Shown: positions 7,754 to 17,259, counted from the stretch's first letter. The stretch is DNA of 53,297 nucleotides from a bacterium (GCA_023133295.1 JAGLWT010000088.1:1-53297), one strand, 5' to 3'. Made by a program: numbers and translations. Notes: a model not told the origin generated them from the letters alone.

Positions 7754-8191
7754 CTATTTCTTGAAAGGTACCAGGGGTTCTACTCCTCGTTCAAAAAACA
7801 GAAGTTTATAAAGGCGAACCTTCTTTTTGCCCATCTCCCAGATCGCTACTCGAATATTAAGTTCTTCATCCATAAAATACATGATGATGTATCCAGTGTC
7901 TTTGACACTTTCCGCATTTATCAATGTACCCCATTCATATGGGATCGCAGGATTTTTAGCTTCTGCTTTTTCCTTTTTTTCCTTTTCTTCCGCTTTCTCT
8001 TTCATGTCCGCCTTTCTTCCTTTCGGCAGGGGTTTGATCTGCTCCTCTTCGGTTTCAACCGGCTCTGGAACGGTATCGGCAACAGAAACCGCCTTCAGAG
8101 TATCCTTTGGGGCTACACGGGTTTCTTCAGCATATACTCCTATGGTTAAGAGTATTAAAAACATTACCGCAAATATCACTTTGCATTTCAT
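7754..8191 (-). CDS. Hypothetical secreted protein with charged linker
   Basis: The 145-residue protein has a classical signal peptide (MKCKVIFAVMFLILLTIGVYA). A long Lys/Glu-rich linker follows (about residues 45-80), then a compact C-terminal domain (from YEWGTLINAESVKDTGYI to VRLYKLLFFERGVEPLVPF). I do not recognise the domain. It overlaps the phosphotransbutyrylase-like gene by 4 bases, so the two are translated together, but that does not suggest a function. It probably resides in the periplasm. Confidence 0.65.
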   Translation of the reverse strand: MKCKVIFAVMFLILLTIGVYAEETRVAPKDTLKAVSVADTVPEPVETEEEQIKPLPKGRKADMKEKAEEKEKKEKAEAKNPAIPYEWGTLINAESVKDTGYIIMYFMDEELNIRVAIWEMGKKKVRLYKLLFFERGVEPLVPFKK

Positions 8192-9096
8192 ATACTTCTC
8201 CTTGAGGCCAAGTGCACTCCCAGTAGAATGGAGTTGAATTTGGCCTCTGCGTCATCGGCCCGTGAAAGCAGAATTATGGGTATCCTCGCCCCCAATATCA
8301 CTCCGCCGGCACGTACTTTAGCAAAATATAATATCGCTTTGGCGGTCATATTGCCCGCCTCCACATTAGGCGCAAGCAGAATATCCGCGCTACCTGCTAG
8401 GAAGGTATCCACGCCTTTATGCTCTGCGGACCTCTTTGAAATTGCAATATCTATACCAAAAGGACCGTCAACGCGAATATCCTTTCGAGCCTTAAAATGC
8501 CTCTTCAATGACTCGGCATCAAGTGTTGATGGTATTTTTTTTGTAACTTTTTCAGAGGCGGAGAGCAGGGCGACCTTGACCCGTCTGGATCCGAAGGAAT
8601 GCATCAATTTCGATCCATTCTCAATGATGGCGATTTTCTGTTCCACATCGGGAAAAGGGACAACGCCGCCATCTGTTATAATTGTGAATTTCTTGGCTAA
8701 GGGGTTCTCAAACACAAAACAATGCATTATCAGACTGCTCTTTCTGAGCCCGGTATCTTTGGAAAGAACTCCCTTCATGAACAGAGGAGTTGGGATCAGC
8801 CCCTTCATCAAAAGAGAATCGGGTTTTTCCTTTACCTGATCTATGCTTTTTGCGATCGTATCTTCATCGGAATCGCTATCAATTATCCGAAACATCTGAG
8901 GAGGTATATCCTCTTTTTTCAGCAATGAAACGATCTTGCGCTTATTCCCGACAAGAACTCCTTTGCAGATACCCCTCTTTACAGCTTTAAACAATCCCTT
9001 TAATGGCTCTTCATCATGAGCGGCGACCAAAATAATATCCAGGATATTCTTACTTCCTTTGACCGTGCGCTCAAGTTCCTTGAAATTCCTGATCAT
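8188..9096 (-). CDS. Phosphate butyryl/acetyltransferase family protein
   Basis: The 302-residue length and the order of conserved blocks fit the phosphate butyryltransferase (Ptb) family: ILVAAHDEEPLKGL at the start, GLIPTPLFMKGVL, the TDGGVVPFPDVEQK segment, VDGPFGIDIAIS, and LLAPNVEAGNMTAKAIL near the end. Such enzymes interconvert acyl-CoA and acyl-phosphate for substrate-level ATP in fermentation. No butyrate kinase gene is in the window, so the acyl substrate cannot be stated. It sits directly after panD (no gap), which may simply reflect a mixed operon. Confidence 0.8.
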   Translation of the reverse strand: MIRNFKELERTVKGSKNILDIILVAAHDEEPLKGLFKAVKRGICKGVLVGNKRKIVSLLKKEDIPPQMFRIIDSDSDEDTIAKSIDQVKEKPDSLLMKGLIPTPLFMKGVLSKDTGLRKSSLIMHCFVFENPLAKKFTIITDGGVVPFPDVEQKIAIIENGSKLMHSFGSRRVKVALLSASEKVTKKIPSTLDAESLKRHFKARKDIRVDGPFGIDIAISKRSAEHKGVDTFLAGSADILLAPNVEAGNMTAKAILYFAKVRAGGVILGARIPIILLSRADDAEAKFNSILLGVHLASRRSI

Positions 9097-9453
9097 CTAC
9101 TTCTCCTGAATTCTGATTATCCGATTCTTTTCATCCAAAAAGATCTTTGTCGGAAAATGGCCCTTCACTTCATTTTTGTCTAATTGACAGAATGAAAATA
9201 TGATCACGCTATCACCCTTTTTACCCAATAAAGCTGTGCCTCCATTGAGGATGATCGCGCCTTTATCTCCGGGAATAGCATATGTTTCAAAACGGTTTCC
9301 ATTACTCACGTTGACAACCAGGACCTTTTCATATTCGTCAATACCCGCCTTTTCCATCAGGTCTTTATCAATAGTAATACTACCGTCATATCCTACCTGT
9401 GAATCAGTTACAACTCCCATATGAAGTTTGGAATACAGATATGTTTTTTTCAT
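9097..9453 (-). CDS. panD: Aspartate 1-decarboxylase
   Basis: The 118-residue protein is full length for PanD, which makes beta-alanine from aspartate for pantothenate and CoA synthesis. The proenzyme cleaves itself at a Gly-Ser bond to form a pyruvoyl group. That bond is visible as YDGSITID near residue 25. The N-terminal KLHMGVVTDSQ, the VVNVSNGNRFETYAI strand and NGGTALLGKKGDSVIIFS are typical. It overlaps the end of the clostripain-like gene by 4 bases. No panB or panC is nearby. Confidence 0.92.
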   Translation of the reverse strand: MKKTYLYSKLHMGVVTDSQVGYDGSITIDKDLMEKAGIDEYEKVLVVNVSNGNRFETYAIPGDKGAIILNGGTALLGKKGDSVIIFSFCQLDKNEVKGHFPTKIFLDEKNRIIRIQEK

Positions 9454-10889
9454 TTAGCCACCTTTGCTAATTTATAATTGTAGGTCTCTCCCCTTACCGG
9501 AGAAAATATCGAAATGATATAGATCCCATCCGGATATTTACTGAGGTCAACATCCCATTTGTTCGTCTCAAAATCAGATCTGTTGATGAAGCGGCTGCCC
9601 GCTATCGTGAATATCCGCACCGTATCGTTCGAATAAAGCCCCGAGATCGAGAAGATGCCTGTACAGGGATTTGGAGATATTTCAAAACCCTCCGAAGAAT
9701 TCTTATAAAATATTATCTCGTCCCATAAGAGATCCGAAGAGGTCAATGACTCCAAATACGCGGGATCATTTATATAATTGATCGTTAGGCCGGTTGACGG
9801 GACCTCTTTATGAGAAGAGGTCAGGTACTCTCCTAAGGATGTTGATACAAATATCTCATATTGTAAAAGAGCATCAGAAGCAAAGGTATTAACCATCAGC
9901 GAAAAAGAAGCGGTATCCTCTGAGATAGCTCCAAGAACATTTCCCATATCTGAATTTCCCCGATTGTTCCATAGTTCGTATTCATGCAAAACATCCATAA
10001 ACAGGGCCTTATTCAGGCGATCCGTATCGTTGAGGGGTAATTCCATGTCTGACAGGAGCGCTGAGCAAAAAAGATTAAATGAGCTAACGATAGCGGGATA
10101 GGCGGACATGCGAAGCAAGGACATTGAGTTCCACTCAACAGAAGCGGCATTGTCCTCATAATGCCGGTAGAATTCCCGGCATAAGGATAATCCCAATTCC
10201 TCGGGTGATATCATTCCATCTTCCTCAAATACTGCATTTATTACGGGAGAATAATTCCATCCATAGGATGAGAGATAATCCTCATTCGCGGCAATAAAAC
10301 CGGTATATCCGTTTACTTCAGATGCGAGGGTCATGGTTGAGCTGATACAGGCGTCGATACCCAGAAGCGATAAGACAATGCCCGAGTCAGATAATGCCTG
10401 CCTCATTTCCCCGCCTGCGATAGATAGAGAGTCCGAGTTCGTTTCATCAATACTGAGATCCGATCCTGAAAAACGGTACCAGGAATTTCCATGATCCCAG
10501 AGTATCAAGGCGTAATTGTCCGCGGGAAATGATGATACTGACCATTTGATAAAATCACTTAATACCGCCGGCGAACCCATGTTTACCTCTCCGAGAGAAA
10601 GAATCGCGTTTTCAGGAGAAGGGGTCATATCAGTGGTCATGTAAAACCTTCTGGCATCCGACCAATCGCCGTATGCGCTGTCATATCCGGGGTGTCTGTC
10701 AAATTGACAAATGATGTTCACATTGGGTGAAGTTCCGATCGCGGAGGAGATCTCCATAAAATCTGTTATAGCGTATTCCTCAAGATTATTATCTCCGTTC
10801 AAATAGATCATTACAGTCCAATTATCGGGAAAAGCCTTCATGGAAAAAGCCATTAAAAGTACAAGCAGAAAAAGACCGGCTCGGATCAC
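9450..10889 (-). CDS. Secreted clostripain-like (C11) cysteine peptidase with T9SS sorting domain
   Basis: The 479-residue protein has a signal peptide (residues 1-20) and a clostripain-like domain that opens NWTVMIYLNGDNNLEEYA. The catalytic His is at 133 (ILWDHGNSW) and the Cys at 181 (GIDACISS). The last 80 residues form a T9SS type A sorting domain (ISPNPCTGIFSISG ... WDVDLSKYPDGIYIISI ... KLAKVAK). This domain directs export across the outer membrane and anchoring or release at the surface. C11 peptidases usually cut after Arg. It overlaps its neighbours by 4 bases at both ends, so it is part of the panD operon. Confidence 0.88.
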   Translation of the reverse strand: MIRAGLFLLVLLMAFSMKAFPDNWTVMIYLNGDNNLEEYAITDFMEISSAIGTSPNVNIICQFDRHPGYDSAYGDWSDARRFYMTTDMTPSPENAILSLGEVNMGSPAVLSDFIKWSVSSFPADNYALILWDHGNSWYRFSGSDLSIDETNSDSLSIAGGEMRQALSDSGIVLSLLGIDACISSTMTLASEVNGYTGFIAANEDYLSSYGWNYSPVINAVFEEDGMISPEELGLSLCREFYRHYEDNAASVEWNSMSLLRMSAYPAIVSSFNLFCSALLSDMELPLNDTDRLNKALFMDVLHEYELWNNRGNSDMGNVLGAISEDTASFSLMVNTFASDALLQYEIFVSTSLGEYLTSSHKEVPSTGLTINYINDPAYLESLTSSDLLWDEIIFYKNSSEGFEISPNPCTGIFSISGLYSNDTVRIFTIAGSRFINRSDFETNKWDVDLSKYPDGIYIISIFSPVRGETYNYKLAKVAK

Positions 10890-12793
10890 TTTTGGACCTT
10901 AACCACCGTAGGTTCATACCCGAATTCCATCATCATCTCAGAAAATGGCGCTGCTTCTGCGGCCGTGGGGTATGGCCCGGAATAGAGGATATAATTACTT
11001 CCGCTTTTTGAAATATAGAGTTTCTCAACGCCATAACTCTCCATCTCATCTTTCATTGCGTCAACGGTCCCCCTATCTCCGGAAACGATCTTTATCTTGT
11101 ATTCATAAACCACTTTCTTGGCGGCAGCAGCACGGCGTGCCTCATCTTCCTTGCGTTTCTTTTCTGCTGCAGCAGCGCGCCTTCTGTCATCGGCCGCTTT
11201 TTTATCTCTTGCCGCCTTGGCATCAGCGGCTTTCCTTCTGTCCAATTCCGCTTGAGCATCCGCGGACTTCTGTCTGTCCAGCTCCGCCTGAGCATCAGCT
11301 TCTTTCTGTCTGTCCAAATCCGCCTGAGCATCTAATTCTGTCTGTTTATCAAGCTCCGTCTGAGCATCTAATTCTGTCTGTTCATCAAGCTCCGTCTGAG
11401 CATCTAATTCTGCCTGCTTTTCAAGTTCGGCCTGCCTTTCAGCTTCCGCTTTCTTTAGGGCTTTTTTATCTACTTTCGGCTTAGCTTCTTTCTTGATCTT
11501 GGGTGTTGAGGGGCCAGCAGGAAATCCGCCTTTCATAATAAGATATACATTCGCGGCAAGCAGGATCACAATAAGGCCCATGAAGATATTTCTGAAGAGA
11601 ATGCTTTGAAAATAGAACTTTCTTGCCCCTTCCTTGATATCCTCGAAATCCTCTCCGGCATAAGTATCATTGTATATTCTTGAATGCAGGTATTTCTTTA
11701 CCTTCCTGTCTCTCAGGCCCTTTTCCAGTTTTTTCCTTTCCTCGTCCAGGATCTCACTAAAACCGGAGTATTCCTTTCTCACTTTTTCGAGTTGGCCCAT
11801 GTCCTTATCAAGATCTTTTTTCAGATTGACGATCTCGCCTTTTTCCTTGGCAATGTCAATCTTGATCGTTTTTACTTCTTCCAGCATTTCCTGGTACTTG
11901 GAATAGAAGTTCTTCATCCCGTCGAGAAATTTATCGTATGTGCCTTCAAGCGGTTTCAACTTTTTATTGTATCCGTCGATAACGCCCAAACGCTTCTGAA
12001 TCTCGGATTTTACCGCATTGAAGTTCTGAACGATCTTCGTAATGCCGTTTTTCAATTCCTCTAATTTATCTTTCAATAATCGGTTCTGCTTCCCCAACTT
12101 CTCTATTTCGGGAGAGATCACATCCTTTTCCAAATACGAAGGCTCTACGCCGGTATTTTGCTGTGCCTGGGATTGCTGATAAGTCTGCTGTTGCGGCGGG
12201 GTCGGTGTCTGCTGCATCATTTGAGCTGTTTTATCCACAGTGGTCGGCTCTTCCGAATCAAAACCCAATATGGCATCGATATCATCATCGTTGAATCCGG
12301 CGTTGGCGGCGGGCGGGGGTTCTTCTATATGCGATATTACCTCTGTCTTCATCGATTCTGCCGCAGAATTTGACGGATAATATTTCTTCAGGGCTTCGCT
12401 CAATGAGTGTTCTGATGTCACCAGAGGGTCAACCTTCAATCCTGTCATTGATTCTATCTTCGCCTTCAGGCTTTCATCGAGGGGGTCGATCATAACTATT
12501 GATAGGTTCGACGCAAATTTATCCACTGGAAGTACTTTATTGGCAAGGCAAAAATCTTGCGGCATTATTTGAAGGACATTATCCGGGACATGGAAATTAT
12601 TCAGATCAATGGTAGAAACTCCAAATTTATCGGTAAGGAATTTAAGAAGGATATCTTCTGTGATATATCCTAACTCCACCAGAATAGAGCCAACCTTCTT
12701 GCCGGATTGTTTCTGCACCTTCAATGCCTGCAAAAGCTCTTCCTTTTTTATGATATTATTAATAACCAGCAGTTCGCCTAATTTCAATGCCAT
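10886..12793 (-). CDS. MshEN + coiled-coil + transmembrane + TolA-like repeat + SPOR protein
   Basis: The 635-residue protein has an unusual domain order. Residues 1-140 are an MshEN/GspE N-terminal domain (KLGELLVINNIIKKEELLQA, GSILVELGYI, LKKYY), which in pilus and secretion ATPases can bind cyclic di-GMP. Residues 140-230 are a Gln/Pro-rich linker and 230-350 a long coiled coil. One membrane segment follows (GLIVILLAANVYLIM, about 408-422). Then come about ten short repeats of the type AELDRQKSADAQ, an Ala/Lys/Arg-rich helix, and a C-terminal SPOR domain (about 562-635, starting YEYKIKIVSGDRG). SPOR binds denuded peptidoglycan at division sites. The N-terminus should be cytoplasmic and the C-terminus periplasmic. 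SD GAGGT supports the start. Confidence 0.8.
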   Translation of the reverse strand: MALKLGELLVINNIIKKEELLQALKVQKQSGKKVGSILVELGYITEDILLKFLTDKFGVSTIDLNNFHVPDNVLQIMPQDFCLANKVLPVDKFASNLSIVMIDPLDESLKAKIESMTGLKVDPLVTSEHSLSEALKKYYPSNSAAESMKTEVISHIEEPPPAANAGFNDDDIDAILGFDSEEPTTVDKTAQMMQQTPTPPQQQTYQQSQAQQNTGVEPSYLEKDVISPEIEKLGKQNRLLKDKLEELKNGITKIVQNFNAVKSEIQKRLGVIDGYNKKLKPLEGTYDKFLDGMKNFYSKYQEMLEEVKTIKIDIAKEKGEIVNLKKDLDKDMGQLEKVRKEYSGFSEILDEERKKLEKGLRDRKVKKYLHSRIYNDTYAGEDFEDIKEGARKFYFQSILFRNIFMGLIVILLAANVYLIMKGGFPAGPSTPKIKKEAKPKVDKKALKKAEAERQAELEKQAELDAQTELDEQTELDAQTELDKQTELDAQADLDRQKEADAQAELDRQKSADAQAELDRRKAADAKAARDKKAADDRRRAAAAEKKRKEDEARRAAAAKKVVYEYKIKIVSGDRGTVDAMKDEMESYGVEKLYISKSGSNYILYSGPYPTAAEAAPFSEMMMEFGYEPTVVKVQK

Positions 12794-12802
12794 AATTTAC
12801 CT

Positions 12803-13732
12803 CTAATTAAAATCCAGATTTCTCTTATCAAAAATGTCCTTAATATATAGTACAAATTCTTCGCGGCCCAATTTGACCTTCTCGATAATATCTCCGTAGT
12901 AACTGCTCAAATGATGATGCTTCAAAGATCTTTTGAGCTCCTCCTCCGCAAGTTTATGGGAGGGGTCCACGATATGGAGAAGGGCAATATAATAAAGGGA
13001 ATATGATATCGATTCAAATATTCCATAGACATGAGAGACTTTTCTAAGGGTACTCTTGTACAATTTATCATGTTCCTGTTTCAGACTCAAAGAGCTTTCA
13101 TAATACTTCAGCGCCTTATCAAGATCGTTTTTCTCAAAGAAAATATCCCCCAATTTGATCACGATGGTCCGGGAGATATTCTCTTCAGCGAATTTTTCGT
13201 AAAATCGTATTTCTTCGTCAGAAAATGATGCGAATTCCTCCTTCTTCAGATTCTTGATCCTGGAATTCACATAATTGTTATACTGCTCTTCGGAAAGCGT
13301 TTCCTTCAGGCATTCATGCGAGTTGAGAACATTTAGAAATGCGTAAAAATTATTGAAGTCGGAACGGTAAAAATAATCGAGATACTTCTCCAATATATTA
13401 GGGTCGTCCATTGGAACAACCTTCAGTACACTGTCCAGAAGAGCAAATATCTCTTCAGTGCCGGGGCGGGAAATATACTTAAGGAAGTATGTGTAGAATG
13501 ATTTATTGTCAACTCCCTGCGGAAGGGAATTATTGTCTTTGATGTAATTCAGAACAATATTGAATATCCCCGTATCCTCCATATAATATGATTGAGAAAC
13601 TATGAATTTACTGGTGTCATATTTGTTCTTTCTGCTTAATACCACGATAGTGATTATGATAAAGAGAGTAAGGACGATGACAATTATCAGAGTTTCTATA
13701 TTAATTCTTCCCTGAGAGGAAATCCTCAACAA
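12803..13732 (-). CDS. Membrane-anchored TPR-like protein
   Basis: The protein has one N-terminal membrane segment (ETLIIVIVLTLFIIITIVVL, residues 13-32). A helical domain follows, with at least one clear TPR-like unit (LGDIFFEKNDLDKALKYYESSLSL is one helix pair). I do not recognise a named family. The start is uncertain: the frame opens with TTG codons at 13732, inside the end of accC, and has no ATG before the membrane segment. It precedes the MshEN-SPOR gene by 9 bases, so the two envelope proteins may work together, but this is inference. Confidence 0.6.
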   Translation of the reverse strand: MLRISSQGRINIETLIIVIVLTLFIIITIVVLSRKNKYDTSKFIVSQSYYMEDTGIFNIVLNYIKDNNSLPQGVDNKSFYTYFLKYISRPGTEEIFALLDSVLKVVPMDDPNILEKYLDYFYRSDFNNFYAFLNVLNSHECLKETLSEEQYNNYVNSRIKNLKKEEFASFSDEEIRFYEKFAEENISRTIVIKLGDIFFEKNDLDKALKYYESSLSLKQEHDKLYKSTLRKVSHVYGIFESISYSLYYIALLHIVDPSHKLAEEELKRSLKHHHLSSYYGDIIEKVKLGREEFVLYIKDIFDKRNLDFN

Positions 13733-15056
13733 AATGGGTGTTATAATTACCCTGCAAAAAGGCGGGAGTGTTGATCAATTCCTTCAAAAAGGAAATATTC
13801 GTATTTATCCCGTCAATATAAAATTCATCCAGAGCGCGGTTTAATCTGTTGATGGCTAAATATCTGGTCTCTCCGTATACGATCAATTTGGCTATCATTG
13901 AATCATAATGCGGCGGTATCTCATATCCAGCATGCACAAATGTATCAATTCTTATTCCAAATCCTCCCGGGAGATTGAGTTTCTTGATCTTTCCGGGACT
14001 GGGCATAAAGCCCTGGGAAGGATTCTCGGCATTGATCCTCACTTCGATCGCGTGGCCGCGGAGATTGATATCCTTCTGCTTCATTTTCAGTTTTTCTCCA
14101 TTCGCGATACGGATCTGCTTAGCGATCAGGTCCATCTCGCTCCTCATTTCTGAAACAGTATGTTCAACTTGAATGCGTGTATTCATCTCCATAAAATAGA
14201 AATTCAGGTCCTTGTCAACAATGAACTCCATGGTACCGGCACTGTTGTATTTTACTTCCCTGGCGCCCTTGACGGCCATCTCCAGAATCGCTTTTCTCTT
14301 CTCGTCATCAAGGATAGGAGAAGGAGATTCTTCCACGATCTTCTGGTGACGGCGCTGCATAGAGCAGTCCCTTTCGCCAATATGAACAATATTACCGTAA
14401 TTATCACCGAGAAGTTGAACCTCGATATGATGAGGTTTTTCGATATACTTCTCAACATATACGGATGCGTCATTAAAGGCATTTTGCGATTCACTCTTTG
14501 CCATCTCGAAATTGTTTTTCAGTTCCGCGTCATTGCGCACAATGCGCATGCCTTTACCGCCGCCGCCGGAAGAGGCCTTTATTATTATGGGATATCTTAT
14601 CTTCTTGACGATCTTCTTCAAGTCCTCAAAAGAATCAATATTTCCTTTGGAGCCGGGGACCACAGGGACACCGGCACGGGTCATTGTCTTTCTTGCTTCC
14701 GACTTATTTCCCATCAAACCGATTATGGAAGAGGAGGGGCCGATAAAGATGATATTGCTCTCTTCACAGATCTTGGCAAATTCCGCATTTTCGGCAAGAA
14801 ATCCGTAGCCCGGATGGATCGCATTGGCGCCGCTTATCTCTGCGGCGGTGATAATGGAGGGGATCTTCAAGTAACTGCTCTTAGAAGCAGGGGGGCCTAT
14901 GCATATCGCTTCATTGGAAAATGCGACATGCGGAGAATTCTTATCTGCCGTAGAGAATACGGCAACTGTCGGGATCTTAAGGTCTTTACAGCTCCTTATC
15001 ACCCTTAAAGCGATCTCGCCTCTATTGGCTATCAGGACCTTTTTGATCTTTGTCAT
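13701..15056 (-). CDS. accC: Biotin carboxylase subunit of acetyl-CoA carboxylase
   Basis: The protein, about 450 residues, is a complete biotin carboxylase. It has the N-terminal KKVLIANRGEIALRVIR, the HPGYGFLAENAEFA segment, the ATP-grasp glycine loop IKASSGGGGKGMRIV, the catalytic region ERDCSMQRRHQKIVEESPSP, and EMNTRIQVEHTVSE. It uses ATP and bicarbonate to carboxylate biotin on AccB, the first half-reaction of fatty acid synthesis. I chose the ATG at 15056, just past the DnaB-like gene stop, rather than a TTG nine bases upstream. It is in one operon with accB, separated by the DnaB-like gene, an unusual insertion. Confidence 0.94.
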   Translation of the reverse strand: MTKIKKVLIANRGEIALRVIRSCKDLKIPTVAVFSTADKNSPHVAFSNEAICIGPPASKSSYLKIPSIITAAEISGANAIHPGYGFLAENAEFAKICEESNIIFIGPSSSIIGLMGNKSEARKTMTRAGVPVVPGSKGNIDSFEDLKKIVKKIRYPIIIKASSGGGGKGMRIVRNDAELKNNFEMAKSESQNAFNDASVYVEKYIEKPHHIEVQLLGDNYGNIVHIGERDCSMQRRHQKIVEESPSPILDDEKRKAILEMAVKGAREVKYNSAGTMEFIVDKDLNFYFMEMNTRIQVEHTVSEMRSEMDLIAKQIRIANGEKLKMKQKDINLRGHAIEVRINAENPSQGFMPSPGKIKKLNLPGGFGIRIDTFVHAGYEIPPHYDSMIAKLIVYGETRYLAINRLNRALDEFYIDGINTNISFLKELINTPAFLQGNYNTHFVEDFLSGKN

Positions 15057-15057
15057 T

Positions 15058-16803
15058 CTACTCAAAACCCTCGATCTTCATCATATTGTATTCCTGAAGC
15101 AGATGCGCGAATTCACCCCAAAGTATTCTACTTTTGATAAGCTTCTTAATAATATTCTGAAGCTTGGCGTATGTGTGTGTCTCTTCAAGGTTCTTGAAAC
15201 CGACTTCAATAAGTTTGTTGATCTCAACAAAGAAAAGGTATTGGATCACATTGGACATTCCCGGAGGCGAATCCCTGTTCTTGTCAATATAAAGATTGAT
15301 CACATCGATCTTGGGTATTTTCTCACTCGGGATGCTCTTTGCCTTAGCGATCTCCCTCAACTGCTGCATCATTTCCTGTGTATCTCCCCAATCCTTGGTG
15401 AGTATCATACCAACATCAAGATCATATTCAATATCTCCGGAACCGGTGGTATTATGCATTGTAGGACGCTCATAACTCTCTTTTTCATCAAGCTTACACC
15501 CTTCCCTGTCCAAGGAGGAAATCGCCCAGATCGGACAGTTCAAGGAAAGTGAGAGTTCAGAAAGGCCCGAAGATATCCTATTGATCCTGGTCTGAGGATC
15601 GGTGATATGAGATTCCAGAGGCATCTTCTGAAGATAATCTATGAAGATCGCTATCTCATCAGTTTCAAATTCATGGAGAACATTGTAGGCATGAGATTCT
15701 ATCCTTTCAAAATTCTCTCTCTGACCGCCTTCGATCAGGAAAATATAGTTCATGAAAGCTTCTGTTGAATGCCATCCCTTTATGAATTTGTTCTTGATAA
15801 GTTTATCTTCCATGATATTCTTGGTCTGGAGCACGGTGGGGTTCACCAAACTCTCTTTGGATAGAATTCTCAAAGTAAGAACGCGCTGCGTCTGTTCCCA
15901 GGAATAGTAAAGAACGGGGATCTTGTTTTGTGCAGCGACATGAGAGGCTATGGCAAGAGAGAAATTGGTCTTGCCCCTTCTGGGCGCGCCCAATAAACCG
16001 TAATAGAATCCCTTTCTCAAGCCGGAAAGTACCTTATTGAGTGTATTGAAGGGTTTTATGGAGTAACCCATCACTCCGTCCAGCAATTCTTCTTTTCTCG
16101 TTCTGATCTCACTCTCCAATTCGTACAGATTGTATTTCATTGGCATGATAACTTCGTGGAATTGCATCTTCTGCAGAGAGATCAGCTGATGCCCCAGTTT
16201 ACCGGCAAAATCAGCGACATCGATCTTATTTGATGATGTGGACAGAAGGTATTCTTCTATTTTTTCGCGAACTTCCTTCAGCTTATCCTTACCAGCCCTC
16301 ATCTTCATGATTTCAATATAAGTCATTACCTGCGAAAGCTGCGGTGGATCCACATTCCTTAATTTGGTGTAGAATTTCTGCATCTCAATGGTATAGTAGT
16401 TACGGGGGATCAGTTCGTTTTTTATGGATTCATAATCAATGACCGAATCCTCTCTTTTACTGTCAAAGAACTCAAAGATGACATTACAGACTATTCTCGA
16501 CAGTTTCGATCTCAGCAGAAACGGCTTGAAACCCTTTTCGATGGCGGTGGAGATCAGGAACCTATCCTGCAGGAAACCGGCGAGGATCTTTATTTCCTCT
16601 TCTTCATAGCTCTCCGTTTCCTCCGGGGATAAATATTCCTCTTCTTCCTCTATGATCGGCCTCTGTTCCTCTTTCTTTAAAACAGGAGCTTCTTCCTTCT
16701 TCTCTTCCTTTGCTTCACCTTTCTTAAGGGGATTATCCTTAATGAATTCCGCAAACAGATCTTCCGGATTGACCTTCTTCTTGTTATCTTTCTTCTCTTC
16801 CAT
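15058..16803 (-). CDS. DnaB-like RecA-fold ATPase/helicase
   Basis: The 581-residue protein has a highly charged N-terminal tail (1-70). A DnaB-like helical N-terminal region follows (about 70-200), then a RecA-fold C-terminal domain. Walker A is GAPRRGKT at 272-279 and Walker B is IAIFIDYLQKM. PIWAISSLDREG and TTGSGDIEYDLDVGMIL match DnaB motifs H3/H4. It could be the replicative helicase or a divergent paralogue; sequence alone cannot decide. The acidic, Lys-rich N-terminal tail is longer than usual. It lies between accB and accC with 15-base and near-zero gaps, so it is co-transcribed with fatty acid synthesis genes. Confidence 0.8.
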   Translation of the reverse strand: MEEKKDNKKKVNPEDLFAEFIKDNPLKKGEAKEEKKEEAPVLKKEEQRPIIEEEEEYLSPEETESYEEEEIKILAGFLQDRFLISTAIEKGFKPFLLRSKLSRIVCNVIFEFFDSKREDSVIDYESIKNELIPRNYYTIEMQKFYTKLRNVDPPQLSQVMTYIEIMKMRAGKDKLKEVREKIEEYLLSTSSNKIDVADFAGKLGHQLISLQKMQFHEVIMPMKYNLYELESEIRTRKEELLDGVMGYSIKPFNTLNKVLSGLRKGFYYGLLGAPRRGKTNFSLAIASHVAAQNKIPVLYYSWEQTQRVLTLRILSKESLVNPTVLQTKNIMEDKLIKNKFIKGWHSTEAFMNYIFLIEGGQRENFERIESHAYNVLHEFETDEIAIFIDYLQKMPLESHITDPQTRINRISSGLSELSLSLNCPIWAISSLDREGCKLDEKESYERPTMHNTTGSGDIEYDLDVGMILTKDWGDTQEMMQQLREIAKAKSIPSEKIPKIDVINLYIDKNRDSPPGMSNVIQYLFFVEINKLIEVGFKNLEETHTYAKLQNIIKKLIKSRILWGEFAHLLQEYNMMKIEGFE

Positions 16804-16818
16804 TATGCTTTCTCCTGT

Positions 16819-17250
16819 CTACTCGATCTCAAAAATAGGCTGGTCGTATTCCAGGCTTTCGCCGCTCTCGACCAGAACCTTAACGATCTTCCCGCTCATT
16901 TCGGCTTTGATCTCATTGAAGATCTTCATCGCCTCGATTATACAAACAACGGTGTCGTCATTGATGGTATCACCCACCTTCACATAATCAGGTGATTCCG
17001 GAGAAGGGGTACTGTAAAAAGTGCCCGGCATCTTTGCTTTAATAAAACGGGCATTTGAAACCGGTGCTTCCACGACTTGGGAAGCCGGCCCTGACTGAAT
17101 CAATACCTCGGCCGGTCTTGGCAGTACCTCGCCGTGGATTACAAGATCCCGCTTCAGGCTGAATTTAACACCTTCCTGTTCAATGGTAAGTTCACTGATG
17201 TCCGAATCTTTTAGCATCTGAATGATCTTTTCAATATCATCTATCTTCAT
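16819..17250 (-). CDS. accB: Biotin carboxyl carrier protein of acetyl-CoA carboxylase
   Basis: The 143-residue protein is normal length for AccB. The biotinyl domain is C-terminal and has the biotinylation motif CIIEAMKIFNEI, with the Lys that carries biotin. The preceding FYSTPSPESPDYVKVGDTI is the typical thumb region. The N-terminus (KIDDIEKIIQMLKDSDISEL) forms the helical dimerising part, followed by a short linker. It carries carboxybiotin between AccC and the carboxyltransferase, which is not in this window. It follows efp with a 9-base gap. Confidence 0.94.
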   Translation of the reverse strand: MKIDDIEKIIQMLKDSDISELTIEQEGVKFSLKRDLVIHGEVLPRPAEVLIQSGPASQVVEAPVSNARFIKAKMPGTFYSTPSPESPDYVKVGDTINDDTVVCIIEAMKIFNEIKAEMSGKIVKVLVESGESLEYDQPIFEIE

Positions 17251-17259
17251 ATACTCTCC

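Noticed and set aside
14160..15008. 282-codon plus-strand reading frame
   Set aside because: It lies wholly opposite accC, whose protein is unmistakable. The translation is a low-complexity shadow.
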